A DNA stretch of 7,086 nucleotides from Bacteroidota bacterium (GTDB lineage: Bacteria; Bacteroidota; Bacteroidia; Bacteroidales; VadinHA17): positions 1 to 7,086 of the forward strand of contig JAUWPX010000072.1 in assembly GCA_030611395.1 (NCBI GenBank), in the 5' to 3' direction. The translations under genes and the position numbers were made by a program. The stretch's first letter is position 1; every line of letters begins with the position of its first letter. Below the pieces are notes generated by a model. It was not told the origin of the DNA. It ran no database searches and saw nothing but the letters and a program-made list of their open reading frames with translations. Shown piece by piece: positions 1 through 6,761 of the stretch.

Positions 1-566
1 ATTCTATCGGTGATAGCACTGAAAAATGTTTTTAATTTTTCAGTACTTTCATAACATTTTTCAGAGGTTTCGTTACATTTTCGGGTTATTTGTATTAATT
101 TTTTATTTTTTATTAATAATTTTTTCTTTTGGGCTTCAATATCTTTTTTTTTCTTATTTTTTTCAATTACTCTTGAAATTTTTCCCGAAATTTCATCAAT
201 CAATTTTTTTTCTTCTTTCAGAAAACTGCCTTCAGTGTGTAAATTTAATATGATCTCTCCCCTTTTTTTCCTGTTCAGGGTTATATCTGTACGTAATTTG
301 TGATAAATTTTCCTGTTGTCTTTTTCCCCATATGATTTTCCGTCTATTATTAAATTAACAGTTATAAATTCAGGGAATTGAGCTCCTTCTTTCAGATGAA
401 AAGTGATCTTTTCAAAAGTTTCTTCCAGGTTTTTTGAAGTTTCAATATCCCTGCTTATGTTATACAAACATTCAAGTTCTTTAACCCTTTCTTTAAGTTC
501 ATGTTCAATTTTGCTAATTTGAATTACTTCATCTTTCATCGAATTATGTTTTGTTAAATCAACCAT
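1..566 (-). CDS. N-terminal part of a GAF/PAS-type sensor protein, probably a histidine kinase (partial)
   Basis: The reading frame starts at the ATG at 566 and stays open to the window edge (188 complete codons), so the C-terminus is missing. Residues about 20-45 carry the amphipathic lead-in ELKERVKELECLYNISR that typically precedes GAF domains in sensor kinases. Residues about 45-135 fit a divergent GAF-like alpha/beta domain. Residues about 136-176 are a Lys/Glu-rich coiled coil. The stretch from about 177 (LKTFFSAITDRI) looks like the start of a PAS domain. No transmembrane segment or signal peptide is visible, so it should be cytoplasmic. The start lies 7 bp past the stop of the fusion oxidoreductase gene, which suggests co-transcription. 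No clear Shine-Dalgarno is seen; an in-frame ATG at 539 is an alternative. The output domain (kinase, PAS-only or other) cannot be seen. Sensor role: inference from domain order. Confidence 0.72.
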   Translation of the reverse strand, partial: MVDLTKHNSMKDEVIQISKIEHELKERVKELECLYNISRDIETSKNLEETFEKITFHLKEGAQFPEFITVNLIIDGKSYGEKDNRKIYHKLRTDITLNRKKRGEIILNLHTEGSFLKEEKKLIDEISGKISRVIEKNKKKKDIEAQKKKLLIKNKKLIQITRKCNETSEKCYESTEKLKTFFSAITDR

Positions 567-573
567 TTTATTT

Positions 574-3500
574 TCATATTAGGTTACATTTAATATTCTT
601 TTTATAAAAATTTTCAGAATAAAGCATATCCGGTTTTTTTGGATCAAAAGTAGCTAAATCAATATCATAAACAGAAAATTCCGCTTTATTATTTTTTGTA
701 TAAAATCTGTTTTTTGAAAGGTTTTTATTCCAAAAGTCATCTTGTTGACAATTTGAATAAAACCTGTTAATCAGTTTAATCTCATTAAATATCTCTTCAG
801 GAGATTGGTAATTAAAGTTACAACCAAGAGTGTTGGCTAATTTTTCAATCAGTTCCCGGTTTTTCAGTTTGTTTTTAACAGGAATAACCTGTTTTGTTTT
901 CTGGATCTTTGTATCACAATTAGTATAAGTTCCTGTGTCTTCAATATATGATGCTGCCGGAAATACAACATCAGCTTTTTTGGCAGTATCAGTATTGAAT
1001 AAATCATGAACCAACAAAAATTCAACACCTTTGAAATATTTCATATATGTTTTTTCTGATAGAGGATCTTCTCCGAAAATCAACATAGCTTTTATCTTTC
1101 TGTCAAGCAATTTTTCTTTCAGATTAACCGGTTTAAATATCTTTTCAAGATTTACATTCCAGATTTCGCTAATTCTTTCTATTTCTTCACTCTCAAACGG
1201 CTTGACATAACCAGGCAAATAATCAGGAGTAACACCCATATCCAGAAGTCCGGCTGAGTTAGAAAAATCTCTTAACAGGATCAGGCCGTTGTGTTTCTTA
1301 TGAATCCTGTTTGTCAGCAATAAAAAATTGGCTATTGCTTTTAAATCATTAACCGACTTTTCTTTTTTGGAATCAATATCATAAATAAATACAATATTGC
1401 TGTCTTCTTTTTCTAACAGGCGTGTGAGTTCTTTATATTTTTCAATATCTATTTCGGTTAACCCACATACATCTTCAGTATTGATGCCCTGAAGCATGTT
1501 TTTTAATTTTGAATAATTTTCTGTATTTGTTTTAATAAAATCTTTGTTTACAAACCCTTTCTTAATTAATTCGCTTAATATTCCATTCAACAATATTGTG
1601 TTTGTTCCCTTTCTGGAGTCTATCCACAGATCGGCAAATTTAGTGATCTTTATTTCAGAAGAATTAATCACTATCAATTTCGCGCCTTTTTTCTGAGCTT
1701 CTTTAATTTTTAGTTCCATTATCAAATTATCTTCAGAGAGGTTTGAATTAATGGCAACAATAACATCTGCATCGTTCAAATCATTCATTGATGTTGTTGA
1801 AACTGTTAACCCCAGGGAATCATCAAGGCTATCGTGTTCACAATCATTTATCATATTTGAAAAACTCGAAATATTGTTAGTTTTCAAGCCGGCTCTGGCA
1901 AATTTTTGAAGAAGAAACAACTCTTCATTTGACATTTTCGGTGAACCAAATATGGAAACAGAATCAGCACCGTATTTCTTTATAATATTCTTAATTTTTT
2001 TTGATGCATATTGGACAGCTTTATCCGTTTTAACTTCAGAGGCTTGCCCGTTTATTCTGATAATTGGTGTTTCAAGTCTGTTTCCACTTGTAAGGTATCT
2101 GTGACCAAATCTGCCTTTTACACACAAATAACCATTATTGTGGGAGTTCATAATCTCCTCTGTGTTGTTCGAAACATAATAAACATCATCGGATAATACC
2201 TTGTAATTTATTTTACAACCAATAGAGCAAAAATTACAAACAGATTCACAATTTTCTTTTGGAAGTGTTCCGGGTATTTTAAAAGAAAATTTTTCACTGA
2301 TTGCTCCTGTTGGGCAGACATCAATACAATTACCACAGGCCACGCAGTTTGTTTCAAGAAGAGGCTTTTCCATTGCCGGTTTAACAATAGCCTTAAAACC
2401 ACGGTTAACAAAATCAATGGCTGATACCATTAATATCTCCGAACAGGTTCTGACACATTTTCCGCAGTTTATACATTTATTTGGATCCATGGTAATAAAG
2501 GGGTGCCTTTTATCAACCAGGTATTTTCTAACTTCACCTGTAAATACTGAAATATCTGCTTCAAAATCAGTTGCATATTTTCTAAGTTGGCATTCACTGT
2601 ATTCTGAACAGCCACACTCCATGCATCTGTATGTTTCTTTGAGGGACTGGGAATCTGAAAACCCAAGTTCAACTTCATTAAAGTTGTTTTTTCTTTTTGA
2701 GAGAGCCAATTCGGGCATTTTCTCTCTGGGGATCTTTGGCACACAGGAGAATTCACGTTCCGGTATCTCTCCGAATTTGTGTTTAAAGCTAAGGAATTCA
2801 CTCTTCCTCTTTTTCTTATTTTTTCCGTTTTGCAGGAATTCGTCAATTGAGAGCGCTGCATTTTTACCCTGGGCAATTGAACTTATTGCAGTATAAGGAC
2901 CTGTAACCACATCACCACCTGCATAAACACCGGGTTTTGAAGTTTCAAGGGTATTTTTATCTGCAATTATCGTTCCCCATTTTTCTAATTCAATGTCTTT
3001 ATCTAAGTTAGCAAAAGCTGTATCTACTTTTTGGCCAATTGCACCAATCAGCCAATCACAATCCAGAATAAATTCCGAACCCTTTATTGGCACAGGTCTG
3101 GGTCTTTCTCCCGGCACCTCCGGGTCTTCCAGTCTCATTTTCAGACATTCAATAGCCTTTAGTCTGTTTTTTTCTGTAATGATAGATTTTGGATTTGTAA
3201 GGAAAAGCATTTCAACACCTTCCTTTTGCGCTGTTTCAACTTCTTCATGGTGTGCAGGCATTTCGTTAACTGACCGCCTGTAAACTATTGTTACCTTATC
3301 TGCTCCACATCTCAATACTGTCCTGGCAGCATCAATCGCAGTATTCCCGCCTCCAACAATGGCAACAGTACCATTAAGTTCAGGTTTCCCGTTAAGAGCT
3401 GTATCCCTTAAGAAATCGATTCCTTTAATAACACCTTTTGTATCATCTTCCCCTTTAATCTTCATGCTGCTGGATTTATGTGCACCAACGCCTACAAAAA

Positions 3501-4344
3501 CAGCCTCATATCCCTCTTTTTGTAATGTTTCTATATCAAAATCCTTTCCCATCTCCACACCGGTTTTGACTTCAATTCCTAAATCAATAATCCATTTGAT
3601 TTCAGAATCAAGAATATTTTTTGGAAGTCTGTATTCGGGTATCCCATACCTCAACATTCCCCCCAGCCGGGGTAATTTTTCAAAAATAGTTACTGAATAT
3701 CCTTCTAGTGTCAGATAGTATGCACATGTGAGTCCGGCCGGACCACCACCGATTATTGCTACTTTTTTGTTTTTGCTGTTCTTAATTTCCGGGATCCATT
3801 TGTTTTTATTATCAATATCTGCTATATAGCGCTTTAAGGCATTTATTGCAACAGGTTCATCCAGTAAGTTCCTGTGGCAGGCAACCTCGCAATCTCTTAC
3901 ACACACCCTGCCAATTGATAATGGAAGTGGATTATTTTCTTTAACAAGTTTTATTGCCTCTCTGTATTTACCCATTGAGATAAGAGCAATATAACCCTGT
4001 GCATCAATACCGGCAGGGCAATTATTTGTACAGGGACCTATACAATCGGCATAATGGTTTGAAAGCAAAAGCTCCAGGGCTGCTTTCCTGGAGCTTTTTA
4101 TTCTTTCATTATCAGTATGTATAATCATTCCATCTGTAACCGGAGTGGAACAAGAGGGTATCAGTTTCTTAATTCCCTCAACTTCAACTACACATAGAAA
4201 ACATGAACCATACGGTTCAATCCTTTTATCGTGGCAAAGAGTAGGTATATTATCTATATTATTTTCATTAATTACTTCTAAAATTGTTTTGCCGGAAGTT
4301 GTAGTAATTTTTTTGCCGTTTATTGTAATGTTAATTTTTTTCAT
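574..4344 (-). CDS. NuoG/HydA-like [2Fe-2S] + GltD/NfnL-like NAD(P)H oxidoreductase + degenerate formate-dehydrogenase-like fusion protein
   Basis: Electron-transfer fusion of about 1256 residues; numbering here counts from the first in-frame ATG at 4359. Order: plant-type [2Fe-2S] (C42, C53, C56, C70); His-Cys remnant (H102, C106); GltD/NfnL-like module with cluster cysteines C110, C114, C153, C157, C161, FAD Rossmann GGGPAG (204-209), NAD(P) Rossmann GGGNTA (336-341) with YRRS (360-363), and closing GGD (481-483); Cys motif C579, C582, C584, C590; two ferredoxin motifs (C629/632/635/639 and C672/675/678/682); molybdopterin-oxidoreductase [4Fe-4S] site (C708, C711, C715, C746, K748); then a FdhF-like fold from about 750. 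The expected Sec/Cys-His pair is absent and the protein ends before the usual C-terminal cofactor domain, so formate dehydrogenase activity is unlikely. It follows nuoF by 3-18 bp. I chose ATG 4344 because GGAGAGGG precedes it and the family usually starts here; ATGs at 4359 and 4356 are alternatives. Domain calls: strong. Reaction: inferred. Confidence 0.93.
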   Translation of the reverse strand: MKKINITINGKKITTTSGKTILEVINENNIDNIPTLCHDKRIEPYGSCFLCVVEVEGIKKLIPSCSTPVTDGMIIHTDNERIKSSRKAALELLLSNHYADCIGPCTNNCPAGIDAQGYIALISMGKYREAIKLVKENNPLPLSIGRVCVRDCEVACHRNLLDEPVAINALKRYIADIDNKNKWIPEIKNSKNKKVAIIGGGPAGLTCAYYLTLEGYSVTIFEKLPRLGGMLRYGIPEYRLPKNILDSEIKWIIDLGIEVKTGVEMGKDFDIETLQKEGYEAVFVGVGAHKSSSMKIKGEDDTKGVIKGIDFLRDTALNGKPELNGTVAIVGGGNTAIDAARTVLRCGADKVTIVYRRSVNEMPAHHEEVETAQKEGVEMLFLTNPKSIITEKNRLKAIECLKMRLEDPEVPGERPRPVPIKGSEFILDCDWLIGAIGQKVDTAFANLDKDIELEKWGTIIADKNTLETSKPGVYAGGDVVTGPYTAISSIAQGKNAALSIDEFLQNGKNKKKRKSEFLSFKHKFGEIPEREFSCVPKIPREKMPELALSKRKNNFNEVELGFSDSQSLKETYRCMECGCSEYSECQLRKYATDFEADISVFTGEVRKYLVDKRHPFITMDPNKCINCGKCVRTCSEILMVSAIDFVNRGFKAIVKPAMEKPLLETNCVACGNCIDVCPTGAISEKFSFKIPGTLPKENCESVCNFCSIGCKINYKVLSDDVYYVSNNTEEIMNSHNNGYLCVKGRFGHRYLTSGNRLETPIIRINGQASEVKTDKAVQYASKKIKNIIKKYGADSVSIFGSPKMSNEELFLLQKFARAGLKTNNISSFSNMINDCEHDSLDDSLGLTVSTTSMNDLNDADVIVAINSNLSEDNLIMELKIKEAQKKGAKLIVINSSEIKITKFADLWIDSRKGTNTILLNGILSELIKKGFVNKDFIKTNTENYSKLKNMLQGINTEDVCGLTEIDIEKYKELTRLLEKEDSNIVFIYDIDSKKEKSVNDLKAIANFLLLTNRIHKKHNGLILLRDFSNSAGLLDMGVTPDYLPGYVKPFESEEIERISEIWNVNLEKIFKPVNLKEKLLDRKIKAMLIFGEDPLSEKTYMKYFKGVEFLLVHDLFNTDTAKKADVVFPAASYIEDTGTYTNCDTKIQKTKQVIPVKNKLKNRELIEKLANTLGCNFNYQSPEEIFNEIKLINRFYSNCQQDDFWNKNLSKNRFYTKNNKAEFSVYDIDLATFDPKKPDMLYSENFYKKNIKCNLI
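4067..4098. repeat. Perfect 12-bp inverted repeat inside the fusion gene
   Basis: Arms AAAAGCTCCAGG (4067-4078) and CCTGGAGCTTTT (4087-4098) are exact reverse complements separated by 8 bases. On the plus strand the second arm runs into TTTTTATTC, which resembles an intrinsic terminator for antisense transcription. On the minus strand the hairpin falls in codons for roughly residues 87-98 of the fusion protein (KSSRKAALELLL), followed by TTTTGCTTTC. The conserved protein sequence explains part of the composition. A functional role is not established. Confidence 0.5.
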
Positions 4345-4346
4345 TT

Positions 4347-4354
4347 CCCTCTCC
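4347..4354 (-). promoter_or_regulatory. Ribosome binding site GGAGAGGG for the fusion gene
   Basis: On the minus strand GGAGAGGG is followed by AA and then the ATG at 4344. It lies between the two upstream ATGs (4359, 4356) and the third one, and favours the third as the real start. The spacing is short, so the choice is not certain. The nuoF stop codon (4365-4363) lies just upstream, so translation may be coupled. Confidence 0.5.
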
Positions 4355-4362
4355 ATCATGTT

Positions 4363-6123
4363 TTATATTTTATCAATTGCACCAACCTTACAGGCATTAA
4401 AACAGAGTCCGCATTTAATACACACATCCTGATCTATTTCGTGGATCTCTTTTGCTTCACCGGAAATTGCATTAACAGGGCATTTTTTAGCACACAAAGT
4501 ACAACCTGTGCAATTTTTGTTTATTGTATAAGTTAAAAGTGCGGCGCAACTGTGAGCAGGGCATCTTTTTTCATTAATATGTGCTTCATACTCATCTCTG
4601 AAGTATTTAATTGTTGTAAGAACCGGGTTTGGAGCAGTTTGACCCAGACCACAGAGGCTGCTGTTTTTTATTTTTTCAGCAAGATCTTCCAATAAGTCAA
4701 TGTCATTTTCCCTTCCCTTTCCTAATGTTATTCTTTCCAGTATTTCCAGCATTCTTTTGGTCCCGATTCGACAGAATGTGCATTTGCCGCAGGATTCATT
4801 TTGGGTAAAGTTCAGGAAATATTTTGCCAGATCTACCATACATGTGGTATTATCGAGAACTATCAAGCCACCGGATCCCATTATGGCGCCGGTTTTTGTA
4901 ACCTCTTCAAAATCAATTTTCATATCACCCATGCTAGCGGGGATACAACCACCCGACGGACCTCCTATTTGAATTGCCTTAAACTTTTTGCCATCCTTAA
5001 TTCCACCTCCTATATCATAAACAATTTCATTAATTGTCATACCCATTGGCACTTCTGCCAGTCCGCTTTTAGCAATTTTACCGGCAAGGGCAAACACTTT
5101 TGTCCCCTTGCTTTTTTCGGTTCCCATGGAAGCGAATTTATTTGCGCCATTAAGGATTATCCATGGAATATTTGCAAAGGTTTCAACATTATTAATGTTT
5201 GTTGGTTTTTGCCATAATCCCTTATGGGCAGGAAAAGGCGGACGTAGCCTGGGAACACCCCTTTTGCCTTCAATAGATGCAATAAGGGCAGTTTCTTCTC
5301 CGCATACAAATGCACCTGCACCCTCTTTTATTTTTATTATAAAACTTACATCAGATCCGAATATATTTTCGCCGAGGTATCCCTTCTTTTCACAATCAAT
5401 GATTGCTGTTTTCAGTCTTTTAAGTGCCAGGGGGTACTCAGCCCGGATATATATATATGCTTCCCGTGCTCCAATAGCATAACCGGCGATCATCATTCCT
5501 TCTAATACTGAATGAGGATTTCCTTCAAGAATACTTCTATCCATAAATGCACCGGGATCACCTTCATCGGCATTGCAAATAATATATTTATTGTCACCCT
5601 GCGCTTCATATGAAAATTTCCATTTCATTCCGGTAGGAAAGCCACCACCACCTCGTCCACGTATACCCGATTTGCAAACAATATCAATAACTTCTTTCTG
5701 AGAATAATTTAGAATAGCTTTTTTTATGGCTTTATACCCATCGTACTGTATATAATCATCAATAGAACCCGGATCAATAATACCGCAGTTTTGCAATACT
5801 ATCCTTTTCTGTTTTTTGAAAAACGGATCTTTTTCAATGTTCTTTCCGGATGTAGCAATCCATTCATCAACAGGATGGTTTCCAATAATATGTTCATTTA
5901 CAATTTTTTCGACATTTTCCGGAGATACCTTTGAATATAGATACCTTTCCCCGTTATCAACAATTTCAACCAGCACTTCATTATAACACATGCCCATACA
6001 GCCTGTCTGTTTGACTTCTATATCAAGGTTGTTTTGTGAAAGTTTGTCTTTGAACTCATTATATACCATTGTTGCACCAGCAGATATACCACAAGTTCCC
6101 AAACCAACTTTTATTTCTTTCAT
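4363..6123 (-). CDS. nuoF: NADH-binding FMN/iron-sulfur subunit, NuoF-like (HydB/HndC type)
   Basis: This 586-residue protein is the likely NADH-oxidising subunit of a soluble Hyd/Nuo-type complex. Residues 1-85 are a thioredoxin-like [2Fe-2S] domain with GTCG (C11) and GCMGMC (C42, C46), the pattern normal for long NuoF homologues. The FMN/NADH core shows GIRGRGGGGFPTG (153-165), NADEGDPGAF (184-193), EGAGAFVCGEE (267-277) and GGPSGG (387-392). The N3-type [4Fe-4S] motif is SCGKCTFC (C445, C448, C451) plus C491. A CPAHSC segment (521-526) leads into a C-terminal double ferredoxin (C538/541/544/548 and C568/571/574/578). The N- and C-terminal extensions are typical of bifurcating hydrogenase and NADH-ferredoxin subunits and are absent from respiratory NuoF. 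The start at ATG 6123 fits the family; no obvious Shine-Dalgarno is seen. All signature residues are intact. Physiological direction and partner acceptor are not shown by the sequence. Confidence 0.95.
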   Translation of the reverse strand: MKEIKVGLGTCGISAGATMVYNEFKDKLSQNNLDIEVKQTGCMGMCYNEVLVEIVDNGERYLYSKVSPENVEKIVNEHIIGNHPVDEWIATSGKNIEKDPFFKKQKRIVLQNCGIIDPGSIDDYIQYDGYKAIKKAILNYSQKEVIDIVCKSGIRGRGGGGFPTGMKWKFSYEAQGDNKYIICNADEGDPGAFMDRSILEGNPHSVLEGMMIAGYAIGAREAYIYIRAEYPLALKRLKTAIIDCEKKGYLGENIFGSDVSFIIKIKEGAGAFVCGEETALIASIEGKRGVPRLRPPFPAHKGLWQKPTNINNVETFANIPWIILNGANKFASMGTEKSKGTKVFALAGKIAKSGLAEVPMGMTINEIVYDIGGGIKDGKKFKAIQIGGPSGGCIPASMGDMKIDFEEVTKTGAIMGSGGLIVLDNTTCMVDLAKYFLNFTQNESCGKCTFCRIGTKRMLEILERITLGKGRENDIDLLEDLAEKIKNSSLCGLGQTAPNPVLTTIKYFRDEYEAHINEKRCPAHSCAALLTYTINKNCTGCTLCAKKCPVNAISGEAKEIHEIDQDVCIKCGLCFNACKVGAIDKI

Positions 6124-6180
6124 CTATATAAAATTTTTCGAAATAATTATTTTTTCAAAACGGATAAAATGGTTTAAGAA

Positions 6181-6203
6181 AAGGCTAAGGCTAAGGTTAA
6201 GGG
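6181..6203. repeat. Short tandem hexamer repeat, AAGGCT-type
   Basis: On the plus strand the nuoE-nuoF gap reads AAGGCT AAGGCT AAGGTT AAGGG, nearly four units of a 6-base repeat. It is noncoding in this context. It overlaps the hairpin described separately, whose distal arm can pair with either the first or the second unit. Confidence 0.65.
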
Positions 6204-6215
6204 CGCCTCAGCCTT
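6187..6215 (-). terminator. Intergenic hairpin between nuoE and nuoF (attenuator, processing site or weak terminator)
   Basis: In the minus-strand RNA, AAGGCUGAGG (6215-6206) pairs over 10 bp, with one G-U, with CCUUAGCCUU (6196-6187) around a 9-base loop. It is followed by AGCCUUUUCUU, a short and imperfect U-rich tail. It begins 5 bases after the nuoE stop codon. Since nuoF and the downstream genes lack an obvious own promoter, partial termination or 3'-end protection of nuoE mRNA seems likelier than full termination. Confidence 0.45.
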
Positions 6216-6220
6216 CTTAA

Positions 6221-6736
6221 TTATTTTGCAATGCTATATTCTTTTATAGCTTTTTTAATTTTTTTTGAAGTAAGATTCCCATATGTCTCATCATTAATCA
6301 TCATAACGGGAGCGAGGGCACAACACCCCAGGCATGCTACAGATTGCAAAGAAAAAAGATTATCGTCTGTTGTTTCATCCAGACCTATTCCCAACTCATC
6401 CTGAAGCACTTCCAGAACACTTTTCGATCCGTTCACATAACAGGCAGTACCTTCACAAATCCGGATAACATATTTTCCAAGTGGTTTTAGACGAAATTGG
6501 GAATAAAAGGTTATTACCCCATAAATTCGGGCAGCCGGAATTTTTACAATTTCACTGATATAATGTATTACTTTCTCGGGGATATATCCATATGAATCCT
6601 GGGCAGATTGCAGTAAAGGTATTAATGCTCCCTTTTGGTCTTTTTTTGTTATTAAATCTATCTTGAAATTCTTTACCTCTCTTTTATTCTCCGGTATTTT
6701 TAATACGGTCATTGTTTGTTTCATTAAGTTCTTCAA
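6221..6736 (-). CDS. nuoE: [2Fe-2S] thioredoxin-fold subunit, NuoE-like (HydC/HndA type)
   Basis: A 171-residue protein of the complex I 24-kDa family, of usual length. An N-terminal helical region (about 35-75) contains LLQSAQDSYGYIP, followed by the conserved VITFYSQF segment. The thioredoxin-like domain binds one [2Fe-2S] cluster through C94 and C99 (CEGTAC) and C135 and C139 (CLGCC), followed by ALAPVM. The subunit normally passes electrons to or from the NuoF flavin site and docks on NuoF, which is the next gene downstream (97 bp away). It starts 25 bp after the stop of the RAM-domain gene. The start used is TTG at 6736, preceded by AGAGGG with 4 bases of spacing; in-frame ATGs at 6724 and 6712 are alternatives and would remove only 4 or 8 residues. 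Family: clear. Partner complex: inferred from context. Confidence 0.94.
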   Translation of the reverse strand: MKNLMKQTMTVLKIPENKREVKNFKIDLITKKDQKGALIPLLQSAQDSYGYIPEKVIHYISEIVKIPAARIYGVITFYSQFRLKPLGKYVIRICEGTACYVNGSKSVLEVLQDELGIGLDETTDDNLFSLQSVACLGCCALAPVMMINDETYGNLTSKKIKKAIKEYSIAK

Positions 6737-6740
6737 TATT

Positions 6741-6758
6741 CCCTCTATTCCCTTCCTC
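6741..6758 (-). promoter_or_regulatory. Purine-rich ribosome binding region upstream of nuoE
   Basis: Reading the minus strand, GAGGAAGGG (6758-6750) and AGAGGG (6746-6741) precede the TTG at 6736. The nearer motif leaves 4 bases before TTG and 16 before the ATG at 6724. This supports the TTG start only moderately, because the spacing is short for TTG and long for ATG. Confidence 0.4.
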
Positions 6759-6761
6759 TAC

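Noticed and set aside
26..253. Plus-strand Phe/Leu-rich frame resembling a small membrane protein
   Set aside because: It is the antisense of the Lys/Asn/Glu-rich coiled coil in the sensor gene, where A-rich codons read backwards give Phe and Leu. It has no ribosome binding site, and the minus-strand frame has real domain features.
553..576. The TGA ending the fusion gene read as selenocysteine, extending the formate-dehydrogenase-like domain
   Set aside because: Readthrough adds only K-I-K-W-L-I before TAA. It is at the wrong place for the catalytic Sec, and no cofactor-binding domain follows. The next frame is the sensor gene.
2208..2876. Additional minus-strand frames inside the fusion gene
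   Set aside because: They are out of frame with the ferredoxin and linker coding region, whose intact cysteine motifs show the main frame is correct. No frameshift is needed to explain the main gene.
5446..5459. Short TA repeat (GGATATATATATATGC) as a promoter or microsatellite
   Set aside because: It encodes the in-frame AYIYI segment of NuoF and is short; nothing else supports a regulatory role.
2417..5482. Several plus-strand frames of 90-160 codons across the fusion and nuoF genes
   Set aside because: Each lies wholly opposite a strongly conserved minus-strand gene, has no recognisable protein motif and no supporting start signal.
6124..6180. Bacteroidota-type promoter (TTG ... TAxxTTTG) upstream of nuoF
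   Set aside because: AT-rich stretches give partial matches only; no pair with correct spacing and a full -7 element could be found.
574..6736. Respiratory complex I (nuoEFG) or an [FeFe]-hydrogenase operon
   Set aside because: No membrane subunits follow, NuoF has the soluble-enzyme C-terminal ferredoxin, and the fusion protein carries a formate-dehydrogenase-like fold instead of an H-cluster domain with its TSCxPxW-type motifs.
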